DNA from: JBAOHV01 sp963714875
GTDB lineage: Bacteria; Actinomycetota; Acidimicrobiia; Acidimicrobiales; Microtrichaceae
Length of the DNA: 64,000 nt
Direction of reading: 5' to 3'
NCBI GenBank assembly: GCA_963714875.1
Contig: CAVQQI010000011.1
Span: 124,001 to 188,000, forward strand
Under the pieces are notes generated by a model. That model was not told the origin of the DNA. It searched no databases and was given only the letters and a program-made list of their open reading frames with translations. The position numbers were made by a program, and so were the translations under genes. The first letter of the stretch is position 1. Every line of letters starts with the position of its first letter. Positions 43,571-55,478 of the stretch are shown here, one piece after another.

Positions 43571-44862
43571 GCAGCGCTGCCGACGTCGTCATCCGTGGCG
43601 GCCGCATCGTCGACGAGTCCGGGCAACGCTCTGCGGACCTGGCCATCTCCGGTGACCGCATCGTCGCGGTGGGCGAGGGACTGGACGGGGACCGCATCAT
43701 CGACGCGGGGGGCTGTCTGGTGACCCCGGGTCTGGTCGACCTGCACACGCACCTGCGACAGCCCGGCCGTGAGGAGGCCGAGACCATCGAGTCCGGCGCT
43801 CGCGCCGCTGCGCTCGGGGGCTACACCGCGGTCCTGGCCATGCCCAACACGACGCCCCCGATCGACTCCGCATCGGTGGTGCGAGAGGTGCTGGAGCTGG
43901 GACGCGCAGCGCCGTGCGATGTCCACACCACTGCGGCCATCACCGTGGGGCGTGCGGGAGAGCAGCTCGCGCCGATGGGCGAGCTGGCGGCGCTCGGAGT
44001 TCGGATCTTCACCGACGACGGGACCGGGGTGCAGGACGACCGGCTCATGCGTCGTGCCATGGAATACGCCTCGGGGCTCGATGTCACGCTGGCCCAGCAC
44101 TGCGAGGTCACCTCGTTGTCCGAGGGCACCTGCATGCACGAGGGGGAGTGGTCGAGCCGCCTCGGCCTGCCCGGCCAACCGAGCGAGGCCGAGGAGCTGA
44201 TGGTCATGCGTGACATCGCGCTCGCCCGCCTCACCGGTGCTCGTGTGCATTTCCAGCACATGTCCACCGCCGGGTCCGTCGCGATGATCGCTGCGGCGAA
44301 GGGCGGGGGTCTGCCGGTGACCGCCGAGGCAGCACCGCATCACTTCACGCTCACCGACGCGTGCTGCGCCGGCTACGACGCCACGTTCAAGGTGCACCCC
44401 CCGCTGCGTGCCGACAGCGATGTCGCGGCGATCGCCGCCGGACTGGCATCAGGTGTCCTCGACGCGATCGCCACCGACCACGCCCCGCACACACCCGAGG
44501 ACAAGGAGCGTCCGTTCGACCACGCACCGCCAGGGATGCTGGGACTGGAGTACGCACTGGCACTGGCCTTCACCCAGTTGGTCGATGGCGAGGCAGCCAT
44601 GTCCGAGTCCGACGTCATCGCCGCGATGTCGTGGCGCCCCGCCCGTATCGCCGGTCTGGAGCACCACGGCGGGCCGCTCGTGGCCGGTGCCGCGGCCAAC
44701 GTCTGTGTCATCGATCCCGGCGCTCGCTGGACGATCGACGACTCCGGCGGGGCCTCGCGCAGCCGCAACGTCCCCTACGTGGGTCGAGAGGTGCGGGGAC
44801 GGGTACGACACACCTTCCTGTTCGGTGAGCAGGTCGTGAGCGATGGAGAAGCGCAGCGATGA
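43567..44862 (+). CDS. pyrC: dihydroorotase
   Basis: Zinc amidohydrolase closing N-carbamoyl-aspartate to dihydroorotate. 431 aa, class I type. Metal ligands are visible: HTH in DLHTHLRQPGREEAETIESG, the later His in LAQHCEVTSLSEG and HFQHMSTAGS, and Asp in IATDHAPHTPEDKERPFD. ATG overlaps the pyrB stop (ATGA) and the stop overlaps the carA start, so pyrR-pyrB-pyrC-carA is a chain of overlapping genes. Confidence 0.96.
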   Translation: MSSAADVVIRGGRIVDESGQRSADLAISGDRIVAVGEGLDGDRIIDAGGCLVTPGLVDLHTHLRQPGREEAETIESGARAAALGGYTAVLAMPNTTPPIDSASVVREVLELGRAAPCDVHTTAAITVGRAGEQLAPMGELAALGVRIFTDDGTGVQDDRLMRRAMEYASGLDVTLAQHCEVTSLSEGTCMHEGEWSSRLGLPGQPSEAEELMVMRDIALARLTGARVHFQHMSTAGSVAMIAAAKGGGLPVTAEAAPHHFTLTDACCAGYDATFKVHPPLRADSDVAAIAAGLASGVLDAIATDHAPHTPEDKERPFDHAPPGMLGLEYALALAFTQLVDGEAAMSESDVIAAMSWRPARIAGLEHHGGPLVAGAAANVCVIDPGARWTIDDSGGASRSRNVPYVGREVRGRVRHTFLFGEQVVSDGEAQR

Positions 44863-45950
44863 CCATCCGTGCAGCCGCAATCGTGCTGAGCGACGGCACC
44901 GTGTTCGAGGGCGAAGCCATCGGAGCGGAGGCCCCCGAGGGGGTGACCACCGGTGAGTTCGTGTTCAACACGGTCCTCAGCGGCTACCAGGAGGTGATCT
45001 CGGACCCGTCCTACGCGGGGCAGATCATCACGTTCACCTCTCCTCACATCGGCAACTACGGCGTCAACGACCACGACGACGAGTCGCCACGGCCACGGTG
45101 CGCGGGTGTGGTCATCCGTGACCTGGCCCGCCGCCACAGCAGTTGGCGTGCCGAGTCCGACCTGAACTCGTACCTGGTGCGCCACGGCATCGCCGGCATC
45201 GCCGGCATCGACACACGGCGCCTCACCCGCCATCTGCGCGATCGTGGCGCGCTCCCCGGCGCGTTCGGGACCGCAGAGCTGAGCGTCCTGACCGAGACCG
45301 CCCGGACCGCCGTGGGAACCGAAGGGCGTGACCTCGTCGCCGGGGTCAGTGCAGGTTCGGCGTACTCGACACCGTCGAGCACCGGTGCCGACAGGCGGAT
45401 CGTCGCGATCGACCTGGGCATCAAGACCACGATCGTGCGCAACCTCGCCACGATCGGTTCGGTCGAGGTCGTCCCGGCCTCGACCAGCGCCGAGGAGATC
45501 CTGGCGATGGAGCCCGACGGCGTGTTCCTCTCCAACGGCCCGGGTGACCCCTCGGCGGTGGCCCGGGTGCCGGCGACCATCCGCGACCTGCTGGGAGAGG
45601 TGCCGGTGTTCGGCATCTGCATGGGGCACCAGATGCTGGCGACCGCACTGGGTGCCAGCACCTACAAGCTGCCCTTCGGTCACCACGGCGGCAACCACCC
45701 CGTGCGGGACCTGACCACCGGAAAGGTCGAGATCACCTCCCAGAACCACAACTACTGCGTGGATCTGGACGGCGTCGCCGGGGTCGAGGTGACCCACCGC
45801 AACCTCAACGACGGCACCATCGAGGGGTTCGAGTGCACCGACGTCCCCGCGTTCGCCGTGCAGCACCATCCCGAGGCCGGGCCGGGCCCCCACGACAGCC
45901 GCTACCTGTTCGAGCGGTTCGCCGACCTGATGGACCAGCACTCGACATGA
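44859..45950 (+). CDS. carA: carbamoyl-phosphate synthase small subunit
   Basis: Glutamine amidotransferase subunit supplying ammonia to CarB. 363 aa. The N-terminal CarA domain (GEFVFNTVLSGYQEVISDPS, ITFTSPHIGNYGVN) is followed by a class I GATase domain with the nucleophile Cys254 in FGICMGHQMLA, the QNHNYCVD segment, and HHPEAGPGPHDS completing the triad. The gene ends 32 bp before the tail of an oppositely oriented DUF2505 gene, which separates it from carB. Confidence 0.96.
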   Translation: MTIRAAAIVLSDGTVFEGEAIGAEAPEGVTTGEFVFNTVLSGYQEVISDPSYAGQIITFTSPHIGNYGVNDHDDESPRPRCAGVVIRDLARRHSSWRAESDLNSYLVRHGIAGIAGIDTRRLTRHLRDRGALPGAFGTAELSVLTETARTAVGTEGRDLVAGVSAGSAYSTPSSTGADRRIVAIDLGIKTTIVRNLATIGSVEVVPASTSAEEILAMEPDGVFLSNGPGDPSAVARVPATIRDLLGEVPVFGICMGHQMLATALGASTYKLPFGHHGGNHPVRDLTTGKVEITSQNHNYCVDLDGVAGVEVTHRNLNDGTIEGFECTDVPAFAVQHHPEAGPGPHDSRYLFERFADLMDQHST

Positions 45951-45982
45951 GCCGGTCCCGTTCCGCCGCCCCTCCGAGGAGC

Positions 45983-46471
45983 TCAGCCGCCGAGTCGGGC
46001 GGCCACCGCGGCGGCTTCTTCCTCCAGGTGCTCGCCGACGCCGTCGACGATCGCAGGCTCCACCTTGTGACCCAACAGCGGGATGCGAACCTTCAGCTCG
46101 CCCGAGATGGATCGCACCGCGTCGGCTCCGTCGGGGCGCAGGGCAGCAGTCGCGGAGGCCCGCAACAACCCGGCCGCCTGGTCCGGCACGAAGCTCACCT
46201 CGGCACTGCGGTCCGACAGGTTCCAGCGGGTCTGCTCGACCCAGGCGACGTCGTCGGGGTCGATGAACCTGGCGGCCTCCCTGGGCAGGTCGACCGACAG
46301 CACCCAGTGCAGTCGCACGACCGCCCGGTCCCCGCTCCGCTCGATGTCCAGCACGGTCGGCGGCGTCGTGGTCGTGAGATCCGCCAGCCCGGTCCAGAAC
46401 GACTCGTCCAGGTAGACCTCGACGATGTCGTCCACCGTGGCGGTCCATCGTTGTTCGAATCCGAAGTTCAC
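45983..46471 (-). CDS. DUF2505 family protein (SRPBCC-like), antisense between carA and carB
   Basis: About 162 aa on the minus strand. DUF2505 proteins are actinobacterial and resemble START/SRPBCC lipid-binding folds. The pattern here fits: an opening strand-helix NFGFEQRWTATVDDIVEVYL, long curved strands (TVLDIERSGDRAVVRLHWVL, WNLSDRSAEVSFVP) and a C-terminal helix (DGVGEHLEEEAAAVAARLGG) that would close a pocket. I prefer the GTG at 46471 because it begins one residue before the conserved start; ATG 46510 is an alternative. Ligand and role are unknown. Its promoter region overlaps the carB leader head-to-head. Confidence 0.75.
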   Translation of the reverse strand: MNFGFEQRWTATVDDIVEVYLDESFWTGLADLTTTTPPTVLDIERSGDRAVVRLHWVLSVDLPREAARFIDPDDVAWVEQTRWNLSDRSAEVSFVPDQAAGLLRASATAALRPDGADAVRSISGELKVRIPLLGHKVEPAIVDGVGEHLEEEAAAVAARLGG

Positions 46472-46527
46472 GTGTCCAGCGTCGCACACGACGTGCGCCG
46501 CTGCGATCATCCCCAGAGGAGCCACTG

Positions 46528-49893
<3,366 letters not shown>

Positions 49894-49896
49894 TCG

Positions 49897-50887
49897 GTGA
49901 CCGGTGACCTCGCTGTCGCACCGTCGAGCGGAGTGGAGTGCACGTCGATCGGCGCGGCGCTCCAGGGTGGTCCGGTCGACATGTCGGTCCGCGTCGGTTC
50001 GCTGACGTTGTCCTCTCCGGTCATGACGGCATCGGGCACCGCGGGCCACGGCGACGAGCTCGCGGCGTACGTCGACCTGTCCCGGTTGGGCGCCGTCGTG
50101 GTCAAGTCCCTCGGTGCCGAGCCGTGGGACGGCAACCCTGCCCCGCGGATCCATCAGAGCGCGGCGGGGATGCTCAACAGCGTGGGCCTGCAGGGGCCGG
50201 GCATCGAGGCCTGGCGGACCACCGAGCTGCCGGCGCTGCTCGACAGGGGAGCAACGGTGGTGGCCAGCATCTGGGGGCGTTCGGTCGAGGACTACGCCCG
50301 TGCCGCCGAGGCGATCGGCGGGTGTCCCGACGGCGTGGTCGCGGTCGAGATCAACCTGTCGTGTCCGAACCTGGACGGCGGCGCACATCTCTTCGCGCAC
50401 GATCCAGCGGTCACCGCCGCAGGTGCTGGCGGTCACCGAGTCGGTCGGTCGACCCAGGTGGGCCAAGCTCAGCCCCAACACCGACCGCCTCGTCGACGTT
50501 GCGGAGGCCGCGGCCGCAGCGGGCGCAGAAGCGGTCACCCTGGTGAACACGGTCATGGGCATGGTGATCGACACCGAGACACGGCGGCCGGTGCTCGGGG
50601 GTCGCAGCGGCGGGCTGTCGGGCCCTGCCATCCACCCGGTCGCGGTGCGGGCCGTGCACGATGTGCATGCCGCGCTCCCGGAGCTCCCGATCGTGGGTGT
50701 GGGTGGCGTGGCCACGGCGGTGGACGCCGTGGAGCTGATGCTCGCCGGCGCCAGCGCGGTGCAGGTGGGCACGGCGAGCTTCGCGGACCCCAGGTCGGTC
50801 ATCACGGTGCTCGACGGGATGGAAACATGGTGTGCGCGGCACTCGGTGGACCGGCTCGCCTCGCTCACCGGAGCGGTCCGGGGCTGA
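49897..50887 (+). CDS. pyrD: dihydroorotate dehydrogenase, class 1-like (frame broken once)
   Basis: FMN enzyme oxidising dihydroorotate to orotate. Family strings: SPVMTASGTAGHGDE, VVVKSLGAEPWDGNPAPR, MLNSVGLQGPG, EINLSCPN, KLSPNTDRL, LVNTVMGMVIDTETRR and VGVGGVATAVDAVELMLAGA. LSCPN is the class 1B active-site strand with the catalytic Cys. The frame shifts by +1 near 50410-50420: FAHDPAVTA joins QVLAVTESVGRPRW. Start is uncertain: GTG 49897 immediately follows carB, but ATG 49981 gives the usual class 1 N-terminus (MSVRVGSLTLSSPVM). A pyrK subunit gene is not seen here. Confidence 0.9.
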
Positions 50888-50890
50888 CCA

Positions 50891-50950
50891 GGTGATCGAC
50901 CAGATGGAGACGACCATGAAGTACAGCGCGAACGGAGCGGCCGATGTCTG
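50891..50950 (+). CDS. 19-codon ORF overlapping the pyrF start
   Basis: GTG 50891 to TGA 50948-50950 fills the gap between pyrD and pyrF, and its stop overlaps the pyrF ATG (50944). The reading MIDQMETTMKYSANGAADV has no known match to me. It may only serve translational coupling, or be chance. Confidence 0.25.
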
Positions 50951-51663
50951 AGGTGCCGGGTGGAGACACGACGCTCGACGGAGCTCCCGACGAGGTGCGC
51001 CGCAGGCTGGCACTGGCGCTCGACGTCGACGACCTGGTCGAGGCGCATCGGCTCGCGGCGGCACTGCGACCGTGGTTCGGGGTGGCCAAGATCGGCCTCG
51101 AGCTGTTCAGCTCCGACGGTCCCGAGGCCATCGGCGCGCTCCGTGACCTGGGCTACCAGGTGTTCCTCGACCTGAAGCTGTTCGACATCCCCACGACGGT
51201 CAACCGCTCGACGATGGTGCTCGGTTCACTCGGCGTCGAGTACCTGACGCTGCATGCGCTGGGCGGCGTCGACATGCTGCGCGCAGGGGTGGAGGGCCTC
51301 CACGAGGGCGCAGCCCGCGCCGGCCTCCCCGCGCCGACCGCCCTGGCGGTGACCGTGCTGACCAGCGACGACACCGCACCGCCGCACATCGTGCCGAACC
51401 GGGTCCGTCTGGCGCTCGAGGGCGGGTGCGGCGGACTCATCCTCGCGGCGGAGGACCTGCAGACCGCCCGGGAGCTCGCACCCCGGCTGAAGCGAGTCGT
51501 ACCCGGGATCCGCCTCAGCGGCGGGGCACGACACGACCAGGCCCGGGCCGCCACTCCGCAGGAGGCCGTTGCGAACGGCGCCGATCTGCTGGTCATCGGA
51601 CGAGCGGTCACCGGTGCCGAGGACCCGGTCGCCGCAGCTGCTGCGGTGGCGGCGGCGGTGTAG
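50944..51663 (+). CDS. pyrF: orotidine 5'-phosphate decarboxylase
   Basis: Decarboxylates OMP to UMP, the last step of the pathway. 239 aa. The catalytic DxKxxD motif is intact (LDLKLFDIPTTV, with Lys78), and the phosphate loop reads GIRLSGGARHDQARAATPQEA followed by LLVIGRAVTGAEDP. The motif and length indicate the short, PyrF type I-like bacterial form rather than the longer mycobacterial class. The stop is immediately followed by the mihF GTG. Confidence 0.95.
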   Translation: MSEVPGGDTTLDGAPDEVRRRLALALDVDDLVEAHRLAAALRPWFGVAKIGLELFSSDGPEAIGALRDLGYQVFLDLKLFDIPTTVNRSTMVLGSLGVEYLTLHALGGVDMLRAGVEGLHEGAARAGLPAPTALAVTVLTSDDTAPPHIVPNRVRLALEGGCGGLILAAEDLQTARELAPRLKRVVPGIRLSGGARHDQARAATPQEAVANGADLLVIGRAVTGAEDPVAAAAAVAAAV

Positions 51664-52029
51664 GTGGGATCCTCGACCGCCCACGGTTCCGGCAACGGCA
51701 GCGGCAGTGTTGCGAGTGCAGGCGATGCGCGCGCCGAGGCACTCCGTTGGGCGGCAGCAGCGCGCGAGGTGCGCCACGGCGTTCGCGCCGCCATGAGCTC
51801 CGGAACGACCACGTTGTCGGACGTGCTGGCGGAGGCGAGCACGAACGACCTGCTGGGGCGGCTCCGGCTGCTGTGGGTGCTGGAGTCGCTGCCAGGTGCG
51901 CGGAAGATCGACACGCGGCGCACTCTCGGGCGACTCGGCATCGACGGGGATCGACCCATCGCAACGCTCGACGAGGCGACGCTGCGCACGGTGCGTGCGA
52001 CCTTCGCCCCGGACGAGGTTGCGTCGTGA
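51664..52029 (+). CDS. mihF: integration host factor, actinobacterial type (mIHF)
   Basis: 121 aa, DNA-binding nucleoid protein found in actinobacteria and unrelated to E. coli IHF. The core (RAEALRWAAAAREVRHGVRA, TTLSDVLAEASTNDLLGRLR, VLESLPGARKIDTRRTLGRL) follows mycobacterial mIHF, including the H2TH-like segment near LPGARKI. A Ser/Gly-rich stretch of about 20 residues precedes it. GTG 51664 directly follows the pyrF stop. The stop overlaps gmk by 4 bp, the standard mihF-gmk arrangement. Confidence 0.92.
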   Translation: MGSSTAHGSGNGSGSVASAGDARAEALRWAAAAREVRHGVRAAMSSGTTTLSDVLAEASTNDLLGRLRLLWVLESLPGARKIDTRRTLGRLGIDGDRPIATLDEATLRTVRATFAPDEVAS

Positions 52030-52672
52030 ACACCCCATCGGGAGCACGACCGGTGCCGCTGCCCGACGACGCGCACGTCATCGTGGTGTCCGGCCCCGGC
52101 GGGGTCGGCAAGGGCACGCTGGTCGGCGAGCTGCTCGACCGGGACTGCCCGGCTGTGGCTGAGTCGCTCCTGGACCACGAGGAGCCCGCGGCCGGGCGAG
52201 TCGCCCGACGCCTACCACTTCGTGACCCGCGAGCAGTTCCAGGACCGTGTCCGACAGGGTGGGTTCCTGGAGTGGACGGAGTTCCTCGACTATCTGCAGG
52301 GCAGCCCGCTGCCCGAACCCCCGGCGGGACGTGACGTGCTGTTCGAGATCGACGTCCGGGGCGCAGCGAACATCAAGGAGCTGTACCCCGACGCGCTCCT
52401 GGTGTTCGTCGACGCACCGGATCGTTCGGTGCAGGAGGCAGCGCCTGCGCGGCCGGGGTGACAGCGAGGAGCGGATCGCCCAGCGCCTGGCCAAGGCCGC
52501 GGAGGAGGTCGAGCTCGCCCGCGAGCTCGACGTGGTGCACGTGGTCAACGACGATCTGACGCGTGCCCTCGACGAGCTGGAGCAGCTGATCGCCGCGGCA
52601 CCGTTCGCGGTGATCCGGCCGCCGCTGCTAGAGTGGACAGCTGCCCACGCTCGGGCGGCGAAGCCCCGATGA
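52026..52672 (+). CDS. gmk: guanylate kinase (frame broken twice)
   Basis: Phosphorylates GMP to GDP. The P-loop SGPGGVGKGTLV follows a short N-terminal stretch. The GMP-binding region appears only after a +1 slip near 52138-52152: LWLSRSWTTRSPRPGE with DAYHFVTREQF, GGFLEWTEFLDY and DVLFEIDVRGAANIKE. A second +1 slip near 52430-52440 joins VFVDAPDRSVQE to QRLRGRGDSEERIAQRL, the lid and helical end. The reconstructed protein is about 214 aa, normal. Gmk is essential, so the two slips are almost surely errors in the sequence. GTG 52026 overlaps the mihF stop. Confidence 0.9.
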
Positions 52673-52691
52673 CCTTGGAGAACCCCCACCG

Positions 52692-53012
52692 ATGGCAGAG
52701 CTCGACACGATGATGGATCCGCCGGTCGAGGAGCTGCTGGAGCGGTGCCACTCCAAGTTCTCGCTCGTGACGCTGGCGTCCAAGCGGGCCCGTCAGATCA
52801 ACAGCTACTACGGCCACCTCGGCGACGGCACCGGTCAGGTCGTGCCGCCGCAGGTCACCTCGACCGCTCGCAAGCCGCTCTCGATCGCATTCGAGGAGAT
52901 CGCCGCGGACAAGATCGAGGGCATCGCCGTCGATCTGGATGCCGACGCCTCGCTCCTCGGCGAGGTCGTCGAGGGTGACGCCGACGGCGACACCGGCGAC
53001 GGCGACGACTGA
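52692..53012 (+). CDS. rpoZ: RNA polymerase omega subunit
   Basis: 106 aa. Omega helps assemble RNA polymerase by holding beta-prime. The fold is recognised from MDPPVEELLERCHSKFSLVTLASKRARQINSYY and the later SIAFEEIAADKI. The tail is a run of Asp, Glu and Gly. The start has GGAG 10 nt upstream. Its place between gmk and coaBC is standard. Confidence 0.95.
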   Translation: MAELDTMMDPPVEELLERCHSKFSLVTLASKRARQINSYYGHLGDGTGQVVPPQVTSTARKPLSIAFEEIAADKIEGIAVDLDADASLLGEVVEGDADGDTGDGDD

Positions 53013-53025
53013 TCTCCGTCATCAG

Positions 53026-54257
53026 ATGAACGCGCTCGCGGGGCGCCGTGTCGTGCTCGGTGTGTGCGGTGGCATCGCTGCCTACAAGGCGGTGGACGTG
53101 TGTCGTCGACTCGTCGACGCCGGCGCGCACGTCGTGCCGGTGATGACCGAGGGAGCGACCCGCTTCGTCGGAGAGGTCACGCTGAGCGCGCTGGCCTCCG
53201 AACCCGTGCGCCGCATCCCTGTGGGACGATGACGACCCCATCCCGCACACGACCCTGGGCCAGCAGGCCGACCTGATCCTGGTGGCGCCGGCCACCGCGA
53301 AGCTGCTGTCGGCCTACGCGGCGGGGTACTCCCACGATCTGCTGACCAACGTGCTGCTGGCCACCAGGGCGCCGGTGATGGTCTGCCCCGCCATGCACAC
53401 CGAGATGTGGGAGCACCCGTCGGTGCAGGACAACCTCGTCGCTCCTGCGGTCGCGGGGTGTCCACGTCGTGGAGCCGACCGAGGGTCGCCTCGCCGGCGG
53501 GGACGTGGGCGCCGGCCGGCTGGCCGAACCTGTCGACATCGTCGCGGCGGCGACGGAGCTGCTCACGACGTCGGGCACGCCCCGGTCGATGCAGGGTCTG
53601 CACGTGCTGGTCACTGCCGGGGGGACCCGTGAGCCGATCGATCCGGTTCGCTTCATCGGCAACCGCTCGTCGGGCAAGCAGGGCCACGCCATCGCCGAGG
53701 CGGCGGTCGAGCGCGGAGCGTCGGTCACGCTGGTGACCACCACGACGCTCACCTCGTCGCCGCAGCGATCGAGCGGGTCCAGGTCGCCACCGCTGCAGAG
53801 ATGCACGAGGCGGTGGCTCGTCTGGCGCCGAACGCCCAGGTCGTGGTCATGGCTGCGGCGGTGGCCGACTTCGCTCCGGTGCAGGCCGCCGGCCACAAGC
53901 TCAAGAAGAGCGACGGAGTGCCGGTGGTCGAGCTCCGCCCGACGGTCGACATCCTCGCCGAGCTGGGACGTCGCAGGAGCCCGGACCAGACGCTGGTGGG
54001 GTTCGCGGCAGAGACCGACGACCTCGTGAGCGCACGCGACGACGAAGCTCGTCTCGAAGGGACTCGACCTGCTCGTCGCCAACGACGTGTCGGCTCCCGG
54101 CGTGGGTTTCGAACACGACACCAACGAAGTCTTGATCCTGTTCCCCGATGGCCACCAACATCATGTGCCGCTGAGCGACAAGCGCTCGGTCGCCCACGCG
54201 GTGCTCGATGCCGTCACCGGGATCAGGTCGAACGACAGCACCCAGACAGGGAGATGA
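53026..54257 (+). CDS. coaBC: CoaBC, phosphopantothenate-cysteine ligase/decarboxylase (frame broken four times)
   Basis: Two steps of coenzyme A synthesis in one protein. CoaC part: VVLGVCGGIAAYKAVDVCRRL, VAPATAKLLSAYAAG, MVCPAMHTEMWEHPSVQDN. CoaB part: HVLVTAGGTREPIDPVRFIG followed by NRSSGKQGHAIAEAA, VQVATAAEMHEAV, AAAVADF, KLKKS, GFAAET and LDLLVANDVS. Continuity needs four slips: +1 near 53215-53222 (RRI to WDDDDPIPH), +1 in a GGGG run near 53455-53459, one missing base near 53758-53765, and +1 near 54043-54050. The reconstructed length is about 409 aa with every motif present. Sequence error is the simplest reading. Confidence 0.9.
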
Positions 54258-54258
54258 C

Positions 54259-55455
54259 ATGAGCAAGTGGACGTTCACCTCGGAATCGGTGACCGAGGGG
54301 CATCCCGACAAGATGGCCGACCAGATCTCGGACTCCATCCTGGACGCGATCCTCGAGCAGGATCCGGAAGCCCGGGTCGCCTGCGAGACGATGGTGACCA
54401 CGGGCCTGTGCATCGTCGCGGGCGAGATCACCACGTCCGCGTACGTCGACATCCCCTCGATCGCACGCGGCACCATCTGCGACATCGGCTACGACCGTGA
54501 GAGCTTCGGCTACGACGGTCACACCTGTGGCGTGATGGTCGCGATCGATGAGCAGTCGCCCGACATCGCTCAGGGTGTCGACGACTCCGAGGAGGTCCGT
54601 TCCGGACAGGTCGGCGAGGACGACGCTCTGGACAAGCAGGGCGCCGGCGACCAGGGAATGATGTTCGGCTACGCGTGCGACGAGACCGACGTGCTGATGC
54701 CGCTGCCGATCCACCTGGCGCACCGCATGGCCGAGCGCCTGGCCGAGGTCCGCAAGGCCGGCACGGTGCCCTACCTGCGTCCCGACGCGAAGACCCAGGT
54801 CACCTTCGAGTACGAGGACGGCCGTCCGGTCGCGTTGAAGACGGTGCTCATCTCGACCCAGCACAACGACGGCGTCGATCGCGACACCGAGATCCGTCCC
54901 GACCTCATCGAGCAGGTGATCCGTCCGACCATCCCCGAGCAGTTCGCGGACGACGACTTCGAGGTCTTCGTCAATCCGACGGGCCGGTTCGTCATCGGCG
55001 GACCTGTCGGCGATGCGGGACTCACCGGCCGCAAGATCATCGTCGACACCTACGGCGGCGCCGCTCGCCACGGTGGCGGTGCGTTCTCGGGCAAGGACCC
55101 CTCCAAGGTGGACCGGTCCGCCGCGTACGCCGCCCGTTGGGTGGCCAAGAACGTCGTTGCCGCCGGCGCAGCCTCGCGGTGCGAGGTCCAGGTCGCCTAC
55201 GCGATCGGCGTGGCGCACCCCGTGTCGGTGCTGGTCGAGACCTTCGGCACCAACACCGTCGACCCGGGCCAGCTCGACGCGGCGGTCCGCGAGATCTTCG
55301 ACCTCCGTCCGGGGGCCATCGTCCGCGACCTCGAACTGCGCCGTCCGGTGTTCCGCGAGACCGCCGCCTACGGCCACTTCGGACGCACCGGCGACGGATT
55401 CACCTGGGAGCGGACCGACCGGGTCGACGCGCTCCGTTCCTCGCTGGGCCTCTGA
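54259..55455 (+). CDS. metK: S-adenosylmethionine synthetase
   Basis: Makes SAM from methionine and ATP. 398 aa, unbroken frame. Signatures: FTSESVTEGHPDKMADQISD, GAGDQGMMFGYA, and GGGAFSGKDPSKVDRSAAY (phosphate loop). ATG 54259 begins one base after the coaBC stop, with GGGAGATGA overlapping as a ribosome binding region. SAM made here feeds RimO, RsmB and the methyltransferase nearby. Confidence 0.98.
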   Translation: MSKWTFTSESVTEGHPDKMADQISDSILDAILEQDPEARVACETMVTTGLCIVAGEITTSAYVDIPSIARGTICDIGYDRESFGYDGHTCGVMVAIDEQSPDIAQGVDDSEEVRSGQVGEDDALDKQGAGDQGMMFGYACDETDVLMPLPIHLAHRMAERLAEVRKAGTVPYLRPDAKTQVTFEYEDGRPVALKTVLISTQHNDGVDRDTEIRPDLIEQVIRPTIPEQFADDDFEVFVNPTGRFVIGGPVGDAGLTGRKIIVDTYGGAARHGGGAFSGKDPSKVDRSAAYAARWVAKNVVAAGAASRCEVQVAYAIGVAHPVSVLVETFGTNTVDPGQLDAAVREIFDLRPGAIVRDLELRRPVFRETAAYGHFGRTGDGFTWERTDRVDALRSSLGL

Positions 55456-55478
55456 CGGCCAGCTCCACCGGAGCCACC

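Noticed and set aside
51426..52334. 302-codon plus-strand frame spanning pyrF end, mihF and gmk
   Set aside because: Only its part from 52026 is real gmk sequence; the rest is an out-of-frame reading of pyrF and mihF.
54208..54258. SAM riboswitch or promoter ahead of metK
   Set aside because: The end of coaBC occupies the region and metK begins one base after it. No aptamer-like sequence is present.
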